Positions 34,873-43,400 of a stretch of 64,000 nucleotides of DNA are shown piece after piece. The notes below the pieces were generated by a model. That model was not told where the DNA came from and searched no databases. It worked only from the letters and a program-made list of their open reading frames with translations. The stretch is from Euptelea pleiosperma (lineage: Eukaryota; Streptophyta; Magnoliopsida; Ranunculales; Eupteleaceae). The number at the start of each line of letters is the position of its first letter. Within the stretch, counting starts at the first letter, position 1. The stretch spans positions 9,927,929 to 9,991,928 of the forward strand of contig CM068541.1 in NCBI GenBank assembly GCA_035048495.1, in the 5' to 3' direction. The translations under genes and the position numbers were made by a program.

Positions 34873-37800
34873 GCTGGGATAGAATGACTCATGCTATTCT
34901 TACTAATAAAATGACTAATGGACGTGGGGCCCACATGTAGATGAGTTCATGGCTAATTTGTGGTGATGATATTCTTCTCAACATGGATATCAACCACACA
35001 AAAAATCAGCCCATTCCAACATTTGCAACCTTGTGAAAAGTAGACTGCAAATTGAAAATTTTTGGACCATCCATTTTCACCATTAAATTTAGGTCCATAT
35101 TTGATAGGGTTAGAAGTTCTAAAAATCATTGATTTTTGGTGAGGATGATTTCCATGGTGAGGAGATCATCTTCACCAATTATCAGCTCTTAGCTCATCTC
35201 CGTGTGGGCCCTACGTTCATTAGTAGTCTATTAGTAAGAATAGCATGAGTCATTTTATCCCATATATATCACTGAAATGGACCACTGAAAGATCAAGGTT
35301 TTAATCTTTATCCTCAAAAATACACCTATTACTCTCTTTCCATATGGTCCAACAAAACGTAAAAGGAATAATCTCCAAAAAATCCAGCCAAGGCAAGTAA
35401 AGGCTTCGGAAGACCATCCTTGAAAGAGCTCAAAAACACTATTAGGAACAATCCAAAGTATACCAAATATTTGGAAAAAAAGACGCACCACACTCCACTA
35501 GTAAACTAATGGATAAGAAAAGGGTCCATTGACTCATCATTGGATTAACACAAGAAACACATAATGAGAATGATTTTCCTCCAACTAATTAAAGGATCTA
35601 CCATAAGAAGCTTATCAAACATCATTCACGCAAAAAAGAGCCTACACAAAACTAGCAGGGAAAGAGGAGAGTGCGAAGGGCAAGAATTGGAAAGTAGAAC
35701 AATTGCACAGAGAAAATACCTTTAGGATCCCACGTCCAAATCCTTTTGTCGGCCTCAAGCCAACAAGGGATAATAGAAGGCCGTTCGAGCACAAGCAATA
35801 CCTATTCAAATCCCCTTTACTTGCAAGAGTACATCTTGGATTTGTTGATTATGTTAGGGTCGGAGTCCCTCATGCGGGAGCATTCAACCACGATGGTCCG
35901 CCGCTACACCGAATTAGTGCCCGGTCAAGCAAGTGGGCTCTAATGAAGATTTACTTTATTTTTAGTTTAATTAAGATTTTTCCAATTAAAGTTAGATTTT
36001 GTTTCCCATTAGGCTTTTATGATTGATTGCAATATTAGGACTTTCTTATTTTAGTTAATTGGAATTAGAAAAATTCAATTGTACTAAAATTAAGAAAGTT
36101 CAATTGGAAAGTTTTATAAATAGGATGTAATCCTTTGATTTTGGGAGATCGATTGAATGAATTATGAATGAATCTTTTTAAAGAAGATTTACATGCTTTG
36201 TGCATGATTTTTCTCTTTACGGGTTTGGCGTGAGGCCAAGGGAGCGATTCCCACCATTAATCCTTCTATCTCCCTCTCTCTCCCTCTCTCTACCACCTCG
36301 TCTCGTTTTCCCACAGAAATCGCAAGTCGAGTTGTTGTCCTGCGTCAATTTTGGTATCAGAGCAAGTTCGAAACTCCTTATCGTGTGGCGGAAAGATGTC
36401 TCAGATTAGTTTGTTGGTAGTCGACCAGGTAAAACATATGAATCGCAAACTGGATGCGAGGATCCATAAGAAGGCTCGATACCCATAAGAAGGCCCTCGA
36501 GGACTTCAAAAAGAAGAGAATCTCTACCGGAGTTCCAATCCGTTTCTGCCATCGGCTCGAAAAGTTGCCGCCACCACTGCTGACTTTCCCACCTCTTTCC
36601 GGTGAGTTATTTGGAGGTTTTGATTACAAACAAAGTGCTAAACACGAGGAAGTTTTCAGAGCCATGGTTTTCTCCGATGGACCTCCAACACCAATAGCTT
36701 TTGAAGCCCTAGTTTACGTGAAGGGAAGTGAAGCTTAAGATATGGCAAAGCAAGAGGTTCCCAAGGAAGATATTTAGACATGTGAGAAGGTGTTGGACAA
36801 AATCAATCAGATAGATGAAGAACCGTCCGATATAATGGAGACCAGATCCACAGCTATGCTGAAGATCCAAAAGTCTTTCCAAGGTTTTTCGGTAAGAAAG
36901 AGCATGAAATCAGAAACTGGAACCGTCAGTGGTTCTGTTGAAAGCGACAATACCATACCTACAGTTGATAATGTGGAGGTAAAATATGAAGAAAAGAAAC
37001 TGAATGCAGCAGCTCTAAAAGACCTATATGCACATTTGTCTCCTATACAACATGTGAATATTGCTCAGCATCCTAACAGGCCAACTTTTCTTGACCACGT
37101 GTTAAACATTACTAACAAGTGGGTGGAGCTTCATGGAGATCGAGCAGGTTATGATGATACTACTATTGTTACTGACTCACATCTTGCAAACTCGACTCTT
37201 CCCCTTCAATAGAGGAATGAGTCGAATGGGGGTGAGTCTTTAGTTATCCAGCCAAAAAACATGTCAACAAGAAGAAAAATGCATCACAAAAAGGGGGGAT
37301 TTGGTTGTTGCTGGACCAACAAGTAAAGAGCGTGTGAAGAAGTCAATCAAGGAGAAGACCTGCAGAAGATCAATTTCTACATCTGAATTCGAAGTCGAAT
37401 TATTTTCAACCATGAGGGTTTGATAAGAGAGCATTCAACTTATCAAAAAAAAAAAATAAGAGAGCATTCAACCACGATGGTCCGCCGCTACACCGAATCA
37501 ATGCCTGATCAAGCAAGTAGGCTCCTATGAAGATTTACTTTCTTTATTTTTAGTTTAATTAGGATTTATCCAATTAAAATTAGATTTTGTTTCCAATTAG
37601 GCTTTTATAATTGATTACAATATTAGAAGTTTCTTACTTTAGTTAATTGGAATTAGGAAAATTCACTTATCAAAAAAACAATTAGGAAAATTCAATTGGA
37701 CTAAAATTAAGAAAGTCCAATTAGAGAGTTTTATAAATAGGATGCAATCATTTGATTTTGGGAGATCGATTGAATGAATTATGAATGAAGCTTTGTGTAT

Positions 37801-40800
37801 GATTTTTCCCTTTACAGGTTTGGCGTGAGGCTAAGGAAGCGATTCCCACCATTAATCCTTCTATCTCCTTCTCTACCACCCCCTCTCATTTTCCCACAGA
37901 AATCGCAAGTCGAGCTATTGTCCTGCGTCAGTCCACTCATGGCAACTTGGTCAAATGGGAGAAGGATTAAGTATTATTGCGGATCAATCTATTGAGGAAC
38001 CACATTTCCAATCATTAAATTCCTTTTTAAAACCCCAAATTCCACTTGCACTATCATCCACTAACAACACAATCCCTAAGAAGAGACCCTCGATTATCTG
38101 ACATAGCAAAGAAGGATGGGAAAGCAATTTGAAAAGAATAGTTTCCAAACCAAATATCTTCCCAAAATCTCACTTTGTCGTCTCTCCCAATCTTAAAATG
38201 ATAACCTCTTTGAAGACTTCATATACCTTAGAGATGCCCTTCCACACTCCAACTCCACAATAAGAGGAAAGTAAGGTGTTGTCCAACCCATTGTTCCTAC
38301 TGTCGTTACCATACTTGCAATCAATGACCCTTTTCCACAAATAATTTTCAATGAGTTACCAGTTATAAACCAAAAATTACTGAATAGTTAAGATCTTTTG
38401 ATCAAGGTATTTTAGGAATATGGCCCATCAACAAATGGTCAACATGGACTTTAGAGGCTTAGGGACCACTAGAGAACCATTATTGACGGTGTTGAGGCAC
38501 GCAACAACTGTTGAACATTAAGAAGTGGGGAATTCAGATCACGTACATTTCAGGTCCTGGTCGGTTAGACATAAAGAAGTTCAGCAATCTCATACCATCG
38601 TAGATGGCACATACGCACCATTTGAAACAATCTCCCTTTTTCCGTTATCAGTCCAGAGAGAGAGCTGGGTGAGACAAGGCTAGGATGTCTTCTTCCCCAC
38701 AAAATCACCCGATGCCAACTTGCTAAGTTGGTAAATCCTATGGGTATTAATACCTCAAACCTGTTGTCAAAATCCAACTCTGCCAACCCACTAACCAGTG
38801 ACCCCCTTGCCTACCCAGAAAGAACTTATTGATGGACAAGAAAGAAGGGTAAAGTTTATTGGTTCATTTTTATAACCGTAACACAAACCTAAGGGAGGGA
38901 TAAAGGGTATTCTTTCCCATAAAAGTTCTATAAAAAGAAGAGCACATCTGAACCTCCCTCTAGGTGATCATGAATTGAAAAGTCTATTTTGGGTCTTGCT
39001 TGGATCTCGAAAATCAATTAGGGATATAACGGTGATTTCACAAAAACAGGATCAATGGGGATACAAAATCGTTGAGATGTCACACTAGAAGCAAAGGGCA
39101 ATGTTTGGAGTTCCTATAATACTAGGCAATATACCGCTTTTCAAATTTATACAAATTAGGAAGCACAATGTGAATAGGAACCATACTCTATGATAGCTTC
39201 GTGTGCTTTTTTATTGTTCCCTTGTGTAATGCGGAAAAGGACGAGCTCCAATTGATTCGAGTATTTATCCTGCCCAAGAGTAAAATGTCCAAGTAATTGA
39301 GTACACAAACAATACATACGCACGCACGCACCACACTGCGTCAATTCCCACATTTTGAGCTTATCAATGACAAAGGAGCCCAATTTTATAAAATGAATAC
39401 GTAAGAAGACTTTGACCACTTATTGTGCCATGTTGGAAAGACAACAAGGAGCCCGAACTACATCATTATTTTACTTCACAAACTCAGAAGAAACTAGTGC
39501 ATAAAAGGGTAGCATGGACTTGTATTCCATGCATATTCGTTGTATTGTAATACAAATCAAATGCAAAACAACCTTAAAACAAAATTCCTTTTCTCCGTTG
39601 ATAATGCAGATTTATTAGATAGAGAAAGAGAATATATAAAGAGCAACAAAAACAAAAGAAGGCAATTTAAATTTACGAGGGTGTTGAGGGTCTTCAGCCC
39701 CAACAAACAAAGCCAGTCATCCTTAACAAGCGAAATAGCCACATCATCAGTCTCTATTGAACAACATCAGAGTATTCATCCCATAGCCATCAGGTTACAT
39801 AGCTACTAAACCCTTGTGGAGATTGCACCACTATGTTACCCGGATACGGCAAGGATACGAGACCGACACAGTGTGGATACAGCATTTACACTTAAAATGG
39901 AAGTATCTGACACGGATATGGCACCCATTTTGTAGTATCCGGGTATCATAGTTGCACCATGTAAGTGGGGAAGGGAACTAGCTATCAGAGCTCAGAGGAA
40001 GCCGGTTCCCTATTTTGACTTAAAAGAATTAATTTTTTTTTTCTTTTAATTCTCGTAAAGGTTAAATCAAAGCTTTGTATAAAAACAATACAAATTCTTA
40101 ACATTTTTCAAAGATGAATCACTATTAATTAGATCATGAGATTTACTAGTTCCACCTTTTCTATTGGGCTTTTCCAAATATTTTCAGGTCAGGAACCCTA
40201 CAATTAAACCAACTAAGCCTACTTCCAACATCTCCAAAATCATTTAGAAATTTGCACATCTCTGCAGGTTGAGATCCATTGGATTCTTTTCTAAAACCCC
40301 AAACCACAATGACCTAAGAGGACCTTATGCACAAACTAGGAAAGGAAATAAGATACGACTCTCACAAAATCCAAGACACGTATACAAACACGGGTATCCC
40401 ATCCAATATGTTGATAACATGCTTTAATGTTTAGTTTCTTTTTTTTTCACCAAGTGTCATTCTTAGTATTGATACATTTTTTTTTGATAAATATAGAATT
40501 TATTAAGAAGGCGAAAGCCAAGAAAATGCTGCCAACCGCCTAAGAGGTTGAGGGGACCTACAAAGGACTAACACCAATATACTTCTATTAACAAAACAAA
40601 TATGTAAGTTGTTAAGATATAAGAAAATAACCAATAATAGAAGGGTCGGGCTCCAGTTACAGCCCTAAAATGACAAGCTTCCGTTATCAGGACACGATAT
40701 GAGCCACGTGGCACACTCTTAGAGGACTCTGACCGTATGGATGTTTGCCCAATCCCTAAGTGGACCTACAAACCAAAAATCAGCCTGATTAGTGATTTAT

Positions 40801-42978
40801 AGGCGTTGGATTGGACTTATTTTCATGGGTTGATCTCAACTATGGGAATTTGAGCAGTATTTGAGGACCGAGGTACAAAGGTCCAATGCCTAGAAATCAC
40901 TAATCATGCTGATTTTTGGTTTGTAGGTCCACCTAGGGATTGGGCAAACATCCATACGGTCAGAGTCCTCTAAGAGTGTGCCACGTGGCTCATATTGTGT
41001 CTTGTAATGTGAGCCTATCATTTTAGGGCAGTAACTAGAGCCCGACCTATAATAGAATAGGAGATGAGATGAGAAAATTTAATGCAGAAGTATCCATGTA
41101 GTATTAAATACCAGTATCAGTATTGTAGTGTCGATATAGGTATGCTGACAATTATGGAGTGTCCAGGTATCATAAACAACAATAACAAAATCATGATTTA
41201 TGCTAATCTAAGCTTGAAATGTAAAATGCTGATATTATCTTCTTGTGTATAATAATTAATAAGTGCTTCGGAAACGTCAACAGTTGGGAGCAAGACATGT
41301 GGGCCAACTCCCTTTTATTATAAGTTGTGACTTACTCCTATTAGTTATGGATAAAACATCGTGTTAACTTAAAATCCATTGTCCACAAGTTCCAATAAAA
41401 GATAAGGGTTGCCTTCATGTCAATTTGTGCAAAACGAAACAGAGAGAAAAAAAAATTGTCTAAACGGGTTGTTCGTCACAGAAGAACTGACCCATTAAAG
41501 GTATTAGACGTGATGATGCAGCAGGTACAAAGGGATGTTGCTAAGTATATACCTTCGCCGGATTCTTCATCATCCCATTCTTTCTCGACCACATGTCATA
41601 GACACGCTCGATCTTTGCTGGGTTAATGTGATCACCCTCCATCCTATTTAGAATCTCCATAGCAACCTAAAAGAATTGCAGGGATTATCAATTGAAAAAG
41701 GCATGGATATTCCATATTATATTAACAATGTCAGCAACAACGTTTTACAGCTATTATAAAGGCACTGACACAGAAGCAATGGTCAAACATGTTAATCCCC
41801 AAAGGAAATGACAGGTCTGAACCCTCCACACTCTTGCCCACATGTACGGCACTGATGGATCTAGACAAAGGCCAAATGGCAGATGTCGGGTACTTTAGCC
41901 CAACTCATGAGAGTAGGAAAAAAAAGGTTATGCTCATCTTGTTGGGCATGCATCCGTGAGGGTATTTTGGGAATTTACATAGGCTGCATAATTACCAAAA
42001 CACCCTCTATTCCCTCCATGTATATTACCAATATACCCTCACATTGACCGTGCCCAACAATAAAGAGTGCAAATTGATGTTTCTCTTTTCTACTCGCGGG
42101 AGTAGGGATAGGATTCCTTTTCCTTAGAAAATAAGTTAAACATATTTTTCCCAGTGGAAGCTTCGCAAGTGCGGCGTGTCTTGACAGTTGACACAAACAT
42201 TTTTTTATAAAGAGAAAAACCATGCAGGTGACACTAAGGACGGCCTACATTCTCATATGGTACCACACATAAGAAAGTAGGATCCATCATTGGATGTGGC
42301 CTCTCCTAGGTCTTTGATGCAGAAAATCGACCCAACCAGATGACCTAACCATCAATTCATTTGGACAGGTTGAAATGCGGAAAGACTCTACAAAAGGTCT
42401 GTAGAGTGGATAGTTAAAATCATCTCGTTGTGTTTTGCTGACATATGAGAGCTTCTAGGTTACACCCATCCAATTGTGGATCCCCTACACATATGCCAAG
42501 TGTGCAAGCATAAGGATAGTAGAAAAACCCTTAAAGTCTACCCAAAGATAGTGACCTTAGGTATTCTCTTTTATAAAGCAAGGTTGTTCCTATGGCATAG
42601 TAAGTAGTTATTATTCCAAACAAGCTTTCAAATTTCAAATTGAAACCCAAACAAATCCACATGTGATCATACCCAGTACTTTATCCGATTCTTCATCAGC
42701 TGGCTCTCCTCGCATGTCCCTTTCAATAGCACGCTCAAGACGCCACTCGCTTCCTTCCAATTATGTTGTTTGGTGAGTTTTCCAAGAAGACAACTTAGTC
42801 TGGCACGATGTTCCGTTCGCACATTGTACGAACGACGTATTTGGGATGGCTTGGAAGAACGAATGCACATTCTCTTGGAGGGTTTTTCTGTTTCAGAATT
42901 ATAACCGTTATCAACCTCTTTTTGATCATTTTCTTTGCCGTTATCAACTTCGTTAGTGTCGGCTTCAGATTCCATCAT
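11964..42978 (-). CDS. TAF1A-like (RNA polymerase I TBP-associated factor) protein, nine exons
   Basis: Exons in order: 42673-42978, 41553-41666, 39182-39269, 34234-34662, 30289-30467, 26520-26605, 17499-17632, 12687-12992, 11964-12148. They total 1827 nt, 608 aa, and all phases close. Seen: an acidic/basic N-terminus; LGKLTKQHNWKEASGVLSVL; RVYDMWSRKN; VFYQLWYSTIPEEM; DTSLLPIRLPRRSTENLEDF; LLLLGDQVKEALKEL; SLEQLLEMIALHLDATYA; LRCRWWSTRHFSEK; LLTFKAACASHLYGPEFEYV. From memory these match a conserved plant family annotated as TAF1A (TAFI48, SL1 subunit for rDNA transcription), a TPR/helical-repeat-like protein. The function is therefore a family inference. The start ATG at 42978 is the first in frame after an upstream stop. 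The exon 3/4 junction is not fully canonical (see findings). Confidence 0.75.
13250..14110 (+). pseudogene. Degenerate L1 LINE ORF2 C-terminal region in intron 7
   Basis: Frames broken by stops give GVRFKVEGNRVHFLEDLWCG (cf. REGSRFILG...VRFWEDAWCG of the L1 at 18-22 kb), then FSVRSFYDNWMQKK and CVFCSKAKRIFTDFL (RT zinc-binding remnant), then ISWVLPSILASL. It sits in an intron of the TAF1A-like gene on the opposite strand. Confidence 0.8.
14400..14700 (+). pseudogene. RNase H-like (RVT_3) remnant after the L1 fragment
   Basis: IVEGNSKNVLAWASEVSKGPW resembles the (E)GDSxNAxxW core of RNase H domains that follow zinc-binding regions in some plant L1s. Diverged repeats of this block lie at about 16250-16340 and 16605-16740. 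Broken by stops. Confidence 0.5.
14753..14800. repeat. Hexanucleotide microsatellite (GGGTAT)n
   Basis: About six near-perfect GGGTAT units. The motif lies in a block beginning TATGTTACTCGGGTAC that resembles the termini of the MITE at 39831-39951. It is not the plant telomere motif (TTTAGGG). Confidence 0.85.
17690..17865. mobile_element. Family 2 MITE fragment
   Basis: Contains the phrases CACCATTAATTTTAAGTCCA, GATCTCCATTGTGAG and CATCTCCCTGTGGGCCTCACA, shared with the intact element at 34876-35261. Both ends are lost. Confidence 0.5.
18010..18483 (+). pseudogene. L1 ORF1 C-terminal fragment
   Basis: About 157 codons, ending in a very basic stretch (KKSRTGNQKGRKNKELN, KRSSRKVRVNFLNK) that fits an RNA-binding ORF1 tail. 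The stop overlaps the ORF2 start (18480), the usual L1 arrangement. The zinc-knuckle region is not present because the 5' part is missing. Confidence 0.65.
18480..22069 (+). pseudogene. L1 ORF2: endonuclease, reverse transcriptase, zinc-binding domain
   Basis: APE endonuclease: KILSWNVRGLGS, VFQETKI, GGDFNVT. Linker: WLKEGDRNTKFFH. RT: KAPGPDGFPLAYF, GIICKVDLEKAYDHVSWSFL, GLRQGDPLSPYLF, catalytic LQFADDTIFF (about 20490), LSKGGRLTLVKSTL. C-terminus: KGHFSVNSLYNKLL, CSLCRNETTNHMLIHC, YHFEDFVFRWD. At least five interruptions (stops at 18849 and 19171; frame changes near 19485, 19720 and 20340; a stop near 21242) show it is no longer coding. Codon content is still clear, so it is fairly young. 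Confidence 0.93.
24510..25925. mobile_element. Family 2 MITE split by a hAT-like insertion
   Basis: The left part (24510-24776: GAGCCCACATGAAGATGAGT, TGGACCATCCATTTTTACTG, GGTGAGGAGATC) and right part (from 25863: CATAAATCAACCTCCATGTG, GGCCCCACG) join into one element when 24777-25862 is removed. They share wording with 34876-35261. Confidence 0.65.
24777..25862. mobile_element. hAT-like non-autonomous element, copy 1, 1086 bp
   Basis: Perfect 16-bp TIRs CAAGGAAATAAATTTC / GAAATTTATTTCCTTG, flanked by a perfect 8-bp duplication ATTCTCCC (24769-24776, 25863-25870). The subterminal DNA is filled with GAAATATTTC-type palindromes. No transposase frame. The 8-bp duplication points to the hAT superfamily. 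A second copy lies 1.6 kb away. Confidence 0.92.
27431..28558. mobile_element. hAT-like non-autonomous element, copy 2, 1128 bp
   Basis: The same element as 24777-25862 in the same orientation. Left TIR CAACGAAATAAATTTC, right TIR GAAATTTATTTCCTTG, perfect 8-bp duplication TATATGAC (27423-27430, 28559-28566). Internal blocks (GATCAATTGAC, CTACATATGGTTGTATATT) align along the whole length. In intron 5 of the TAF1A-like gene. Confidence 0.92.
28567..30288. other. Intron 5 remainder
   Basis: No gene is seen. A tandem duplication of about 62 bp (GAAGATGGGTTCAT ... TTTCCTCTAG) occurs at 29664-29785. AT-rich. Confidence 0.4.
30745..31103. mobile_element. hAT-like MITE, 359 bp, ATGTTTCG-rich
   Basis: TIRs CATAGTTTAAAATTTCG / CGAAATTTTAAACCTTG and a perfect 8-bp duplication CTTGCTTG (30737-30744, 31104-31111). 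The interior is dominated by short GTTTCGTAT/GTTTCGGAA repeats and GAGACA motifs. No coding capacity. Confidence 0.88.
31628..32472. mobile_element. hAT-like MITE, 845 bp, TTCGCGAAT-rich ends
   Basis: TIRs CCTAGTTGCCAAGTTCG / CGAACTTAACAACTAGG and a perfect 8-bp duplication GGGTGGTG (31620-31627, 32473-32480). The left end holds clustered TTCGCGAATAATTCG motifs and the right end GAATTTTT motifs. The central block (32120-32290) may be an older MITE or unrelated filler. Confidence 0.85.
32667..32988. mobile_element. hAT-like MITE, 322 bp
   Basis: The left end CAAGGTTTAAAATAT and right end ATTTTGAACCATG form the same terminal type as the 30745 element, and GAGAC/CTCATT motifs are shared. The flanking duplication is TGTACGAT versus TGTACGTA (six of eight). 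Confidence 0.7.
33595..34020 (+). pseudogene. RNase H-like (RVT_3) domain fragment in intron 4
   Basis: Reads NFDGNALGSPELNGIGGVFR, then (new frame) SNRAEITAVLSVLKIL, LVVEGDSSNAIKWAGGSK and, after another frame change, VNEVADSLARSGA. This is the plant RNase H-like fold found at the end of retroelement pol or in orphan copies. There is no RT upstream. Frame breaks are near 33715 and 33945. Opposite strand to the host gene. Confidence 0.8.
34838..34872. repeat. (TA)n microsatellite
   Basis: About 17 TA units directly abutting the family 2 element; a TA run also follows it at 35262-35269, consistent with insertion into the microsatellite. Confidence 0.85.
34876..35261. mobile_element. Family 2 MITE, intact, 386 bp
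   Basis: Inverted ends of about 55 bp: GGGATAGAATGACTCATGCT on the left and its complement ending ATGAGTCATTTTATCCC on the right. Extended inner palindromy includes ACGTGGGGCCCACATG / CGTGTGGGCCCTACG. It lies within a TA microsatellite, so the target duplication cannot be counted. Confidence 0.85.
35852..36347 (+). repeat. Left LTR
   Basis: Starts TGTTAGGG (start uncertain by about 20 bp) and ends CCTGCGTCA. Contains the promoter-like TTTTATAAATAGGATG at about 36111-36126. Aligns with the right LTR from GAGCATTCAACCACGATGG onwards. It lacks the two small insertions found in the right copy. Confidence 0.8.
36352..36363 (+). other. Primer-binding site, tRNA-Met type
   Basis: TGGTATCAGAGC four bases after the left LTR, the standard plant initiator-tRNA complement. 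Confidence 0.85.
36454..36738 (+). CDS. Uncharacterised internal frame of the LTR element
   Basis: Ninety-four codons, including LEKLPPPLLTFPPLSGELFG. Not recognised: it does not look like a gag capsid and shows no zinc knuckle. It ends shortly before the accA-like frame. It may be another captured segment or eroded gag. Confidence 0.35.
   Translation: MRGSIRRLDTHKKALEDFKKKRISTGVPIRFCHRLEKLPPPLLTFPPLSGELFGGFDYKQSAKHEEVFRAMVFSDGPPTPIAFEALVYVKGSEA
36790..37212 (+). pseudogene. Internal frame with captured accA/CAC3-like segment
   Basis: A 140-codon frame. Residues 61-128 (36970-37173) read like plant plastid acetyl-CoA carboxylase carboxyltransferase alpha: LKDLYAHLSPIQHVNIAQHP followed by NRPTFLDHVLNITNKWVELH and GDRAGYDD. 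The family sequence recalled for Arabidopsis CAC3 is nearly the same across this stretch. The similarity stops after IVT, before the enzyme's active domain, so no carboxyltransferase can be made. Residues 21-40 (AMLKIQKSFQGFSVRK) resemble an IQ calmodulin-binding motif and may come from a second source. Homology is seen; capture is inferred. Confidence 0.75.
37440..37455 (+). mobile_element. Tail-only LINE insertion (16 bp)
   Basis: The insert TTATCAAAAAAAAAAA is the 3' extremity of the local L1s. Perfect 17-bp duplication ATAAGAGAGCATTCAAC on both sides (37423-37439, 37456-37472). The left LTR has the uninterrupted site. Confidence 0.85.
37666..37679 (+). mobile_element. Tail-only LINE insertion (14 bp)
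   Basis: The insert CTTATCAAAAAAAC lies between perfect 15-bp copies of AATTAGGAAAATTCA (37651-37665, 37680-37694). The left LTR has one copy and no insert. Confidence 0.85.
38346..39181. other. Intron 3 remainder
   Basis: No gene or recognisable element. The longest frame (38565-38786, minus) has no homology I can see. Confidence 0.4.
39831..39951. mobile_element. Miniature hAT-like MITE, 121 bp
   Basis: TIRs CTATGTTACCCGGATAC / GTATCCGGGTATCATAG (16 of 17) and a perfect 8-bp duplication TTGCACCA (39823-39830, 39952-39959). The terminal wording recurs near 14743 beside the hexanucleotide repeat. Confidence 0.9.
40475..40600 (-). mobile_element. L1 3' tail, minus orientation
   Basis: A T-run followed by GATAAATATAGAATTTATTA and GGCGAAAGCCAAGAAAATG is the reverse of an L1 3' UTR and poly-A, nearly the same wording as 17969-18005. 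Intron 2. Confidence 0.7.
40643..41048. mobile_element. Family 1 palindromic MITE, Mutator-like, 406 bp
   Basis: An almost complete foldback: ends GGGTCGGGCTCCAGTTACAG and complement; inner arms GAGCCACGTGGCACACTCTT and complement. A perfect 9-bp duplication ATAATAGAA (40634-40642, 41049-41057) indicates the Mutator superfamily. The best-preserved member of the family in this window. Confidence 0.9.
41049..42672. other. Introns around exon 2 of the TAF1A-like gene
   Basis: Apart from exon 2 (41553-41666) no feature is seen; AT-rich unique-looking intron DNA. Confidence 0.4.
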
Positions 42979-43400
42979 GTAATTCTCTGAAGTCTTTGAG
43001 CAAGCACTACTTAAAACACCCAAATCCTTTTACTTCCTGCATTTTGGCGCCGACTTGTAAGAACTAAAAAGAGAAGATTAGATAATAATATAACAAGTTG
43101 ATTCATCTTTTTCATTGACAGCTACCAAGAACTCATAAAGTTAGAATCTCTTTTTCCTTCTCGGGCAATGATAGAACTTCCTCGTTTCGTTCGAACATTT
43201 TATCAAATAGTTCATACCCATTTATTGTGCTTAACAAGACAAATAAATATAACCGTGTACGGAGAGAGAATATAGATATAGATAGAACTGATTACCTTCT
43301 TCTTTTGCTTCTTCAACTACTTCTGTTGTTTTGGTGCGGTCGTTGAAAGTTGAAACCCTACACGCGCGAAAGAATTAAAAGAGAGAGAAAGAAAGAGAGG
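42979..43400 (-). promoter_or_regulatory. 5' UTR with a leader intron, TAF1A-like gene
   Basis: A probable non-coding first exon ends at about 43297 with AAGAAG before GTAATCAG, and an acceptor TTTTTAG lies near 43066. Between that acceptor and the main ATG there is a short upstream ORF (ATGCAGGAAGTAAAAGG...) ending in TAG, which could dampen translation. The region beyond 43380 is GA-rich. Confidence 0.4.

Larger units (their letters stand above)
35852..37930 (+). mobile_element. Non-autonomous LTR retrotransposon carrying a host gene fragment
   Basis: Two LTRs (35852-36347 and about 37413-37930) surround 1.07 kb with a tRNA-Met-type primer site TGGTATCAGAGC at 36352-36363. No protease, RT or integrase is present; the interior carries two short frames, one with accA-like sequence. 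LTR divergence is visible (several substitutions plus two small insertions), so it is not recent. The 5-bp target duplication was not resolved. It sits within an L1 inside intron 3 of the TAF1A-like gene. Confidence 0.85.
37413..37930 (+). repeat. Right LTR, with two tail-only LINE insertions
   Basis: Pairs with 35852-36347 and ends CCTGCGTCA. Two short insertions at 37440-37455 and 37666-37679 break it; see those entries. Confidence 0.8.
35270..38345 (-). mobile_element. Old L1 fragment split by an LTR element
   Basis: Minus-strand order: 38345-37931 gives VIDCKYGNDSRN and GVGVWKGISKVYEVFKE; 35845-35270 gives DKRIWTWDPKGIFSVQLFYF and GILWIVPNSVFELFQGWSSE. These are consecutive parts of L1 ORF2, so the 2.1 kb between them is a later insertion. 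Heavily degenerate. Confidence 0.8.

Noticed and set aside
35840..37945. GTCCCTCATG / GTCCACTCATG flanking the LTR element as a target duplication
   Set aside because: Too long and imperfect for the 5-bp duplication expected of an LTR element, and the left copy would fall within or beside the LTR.
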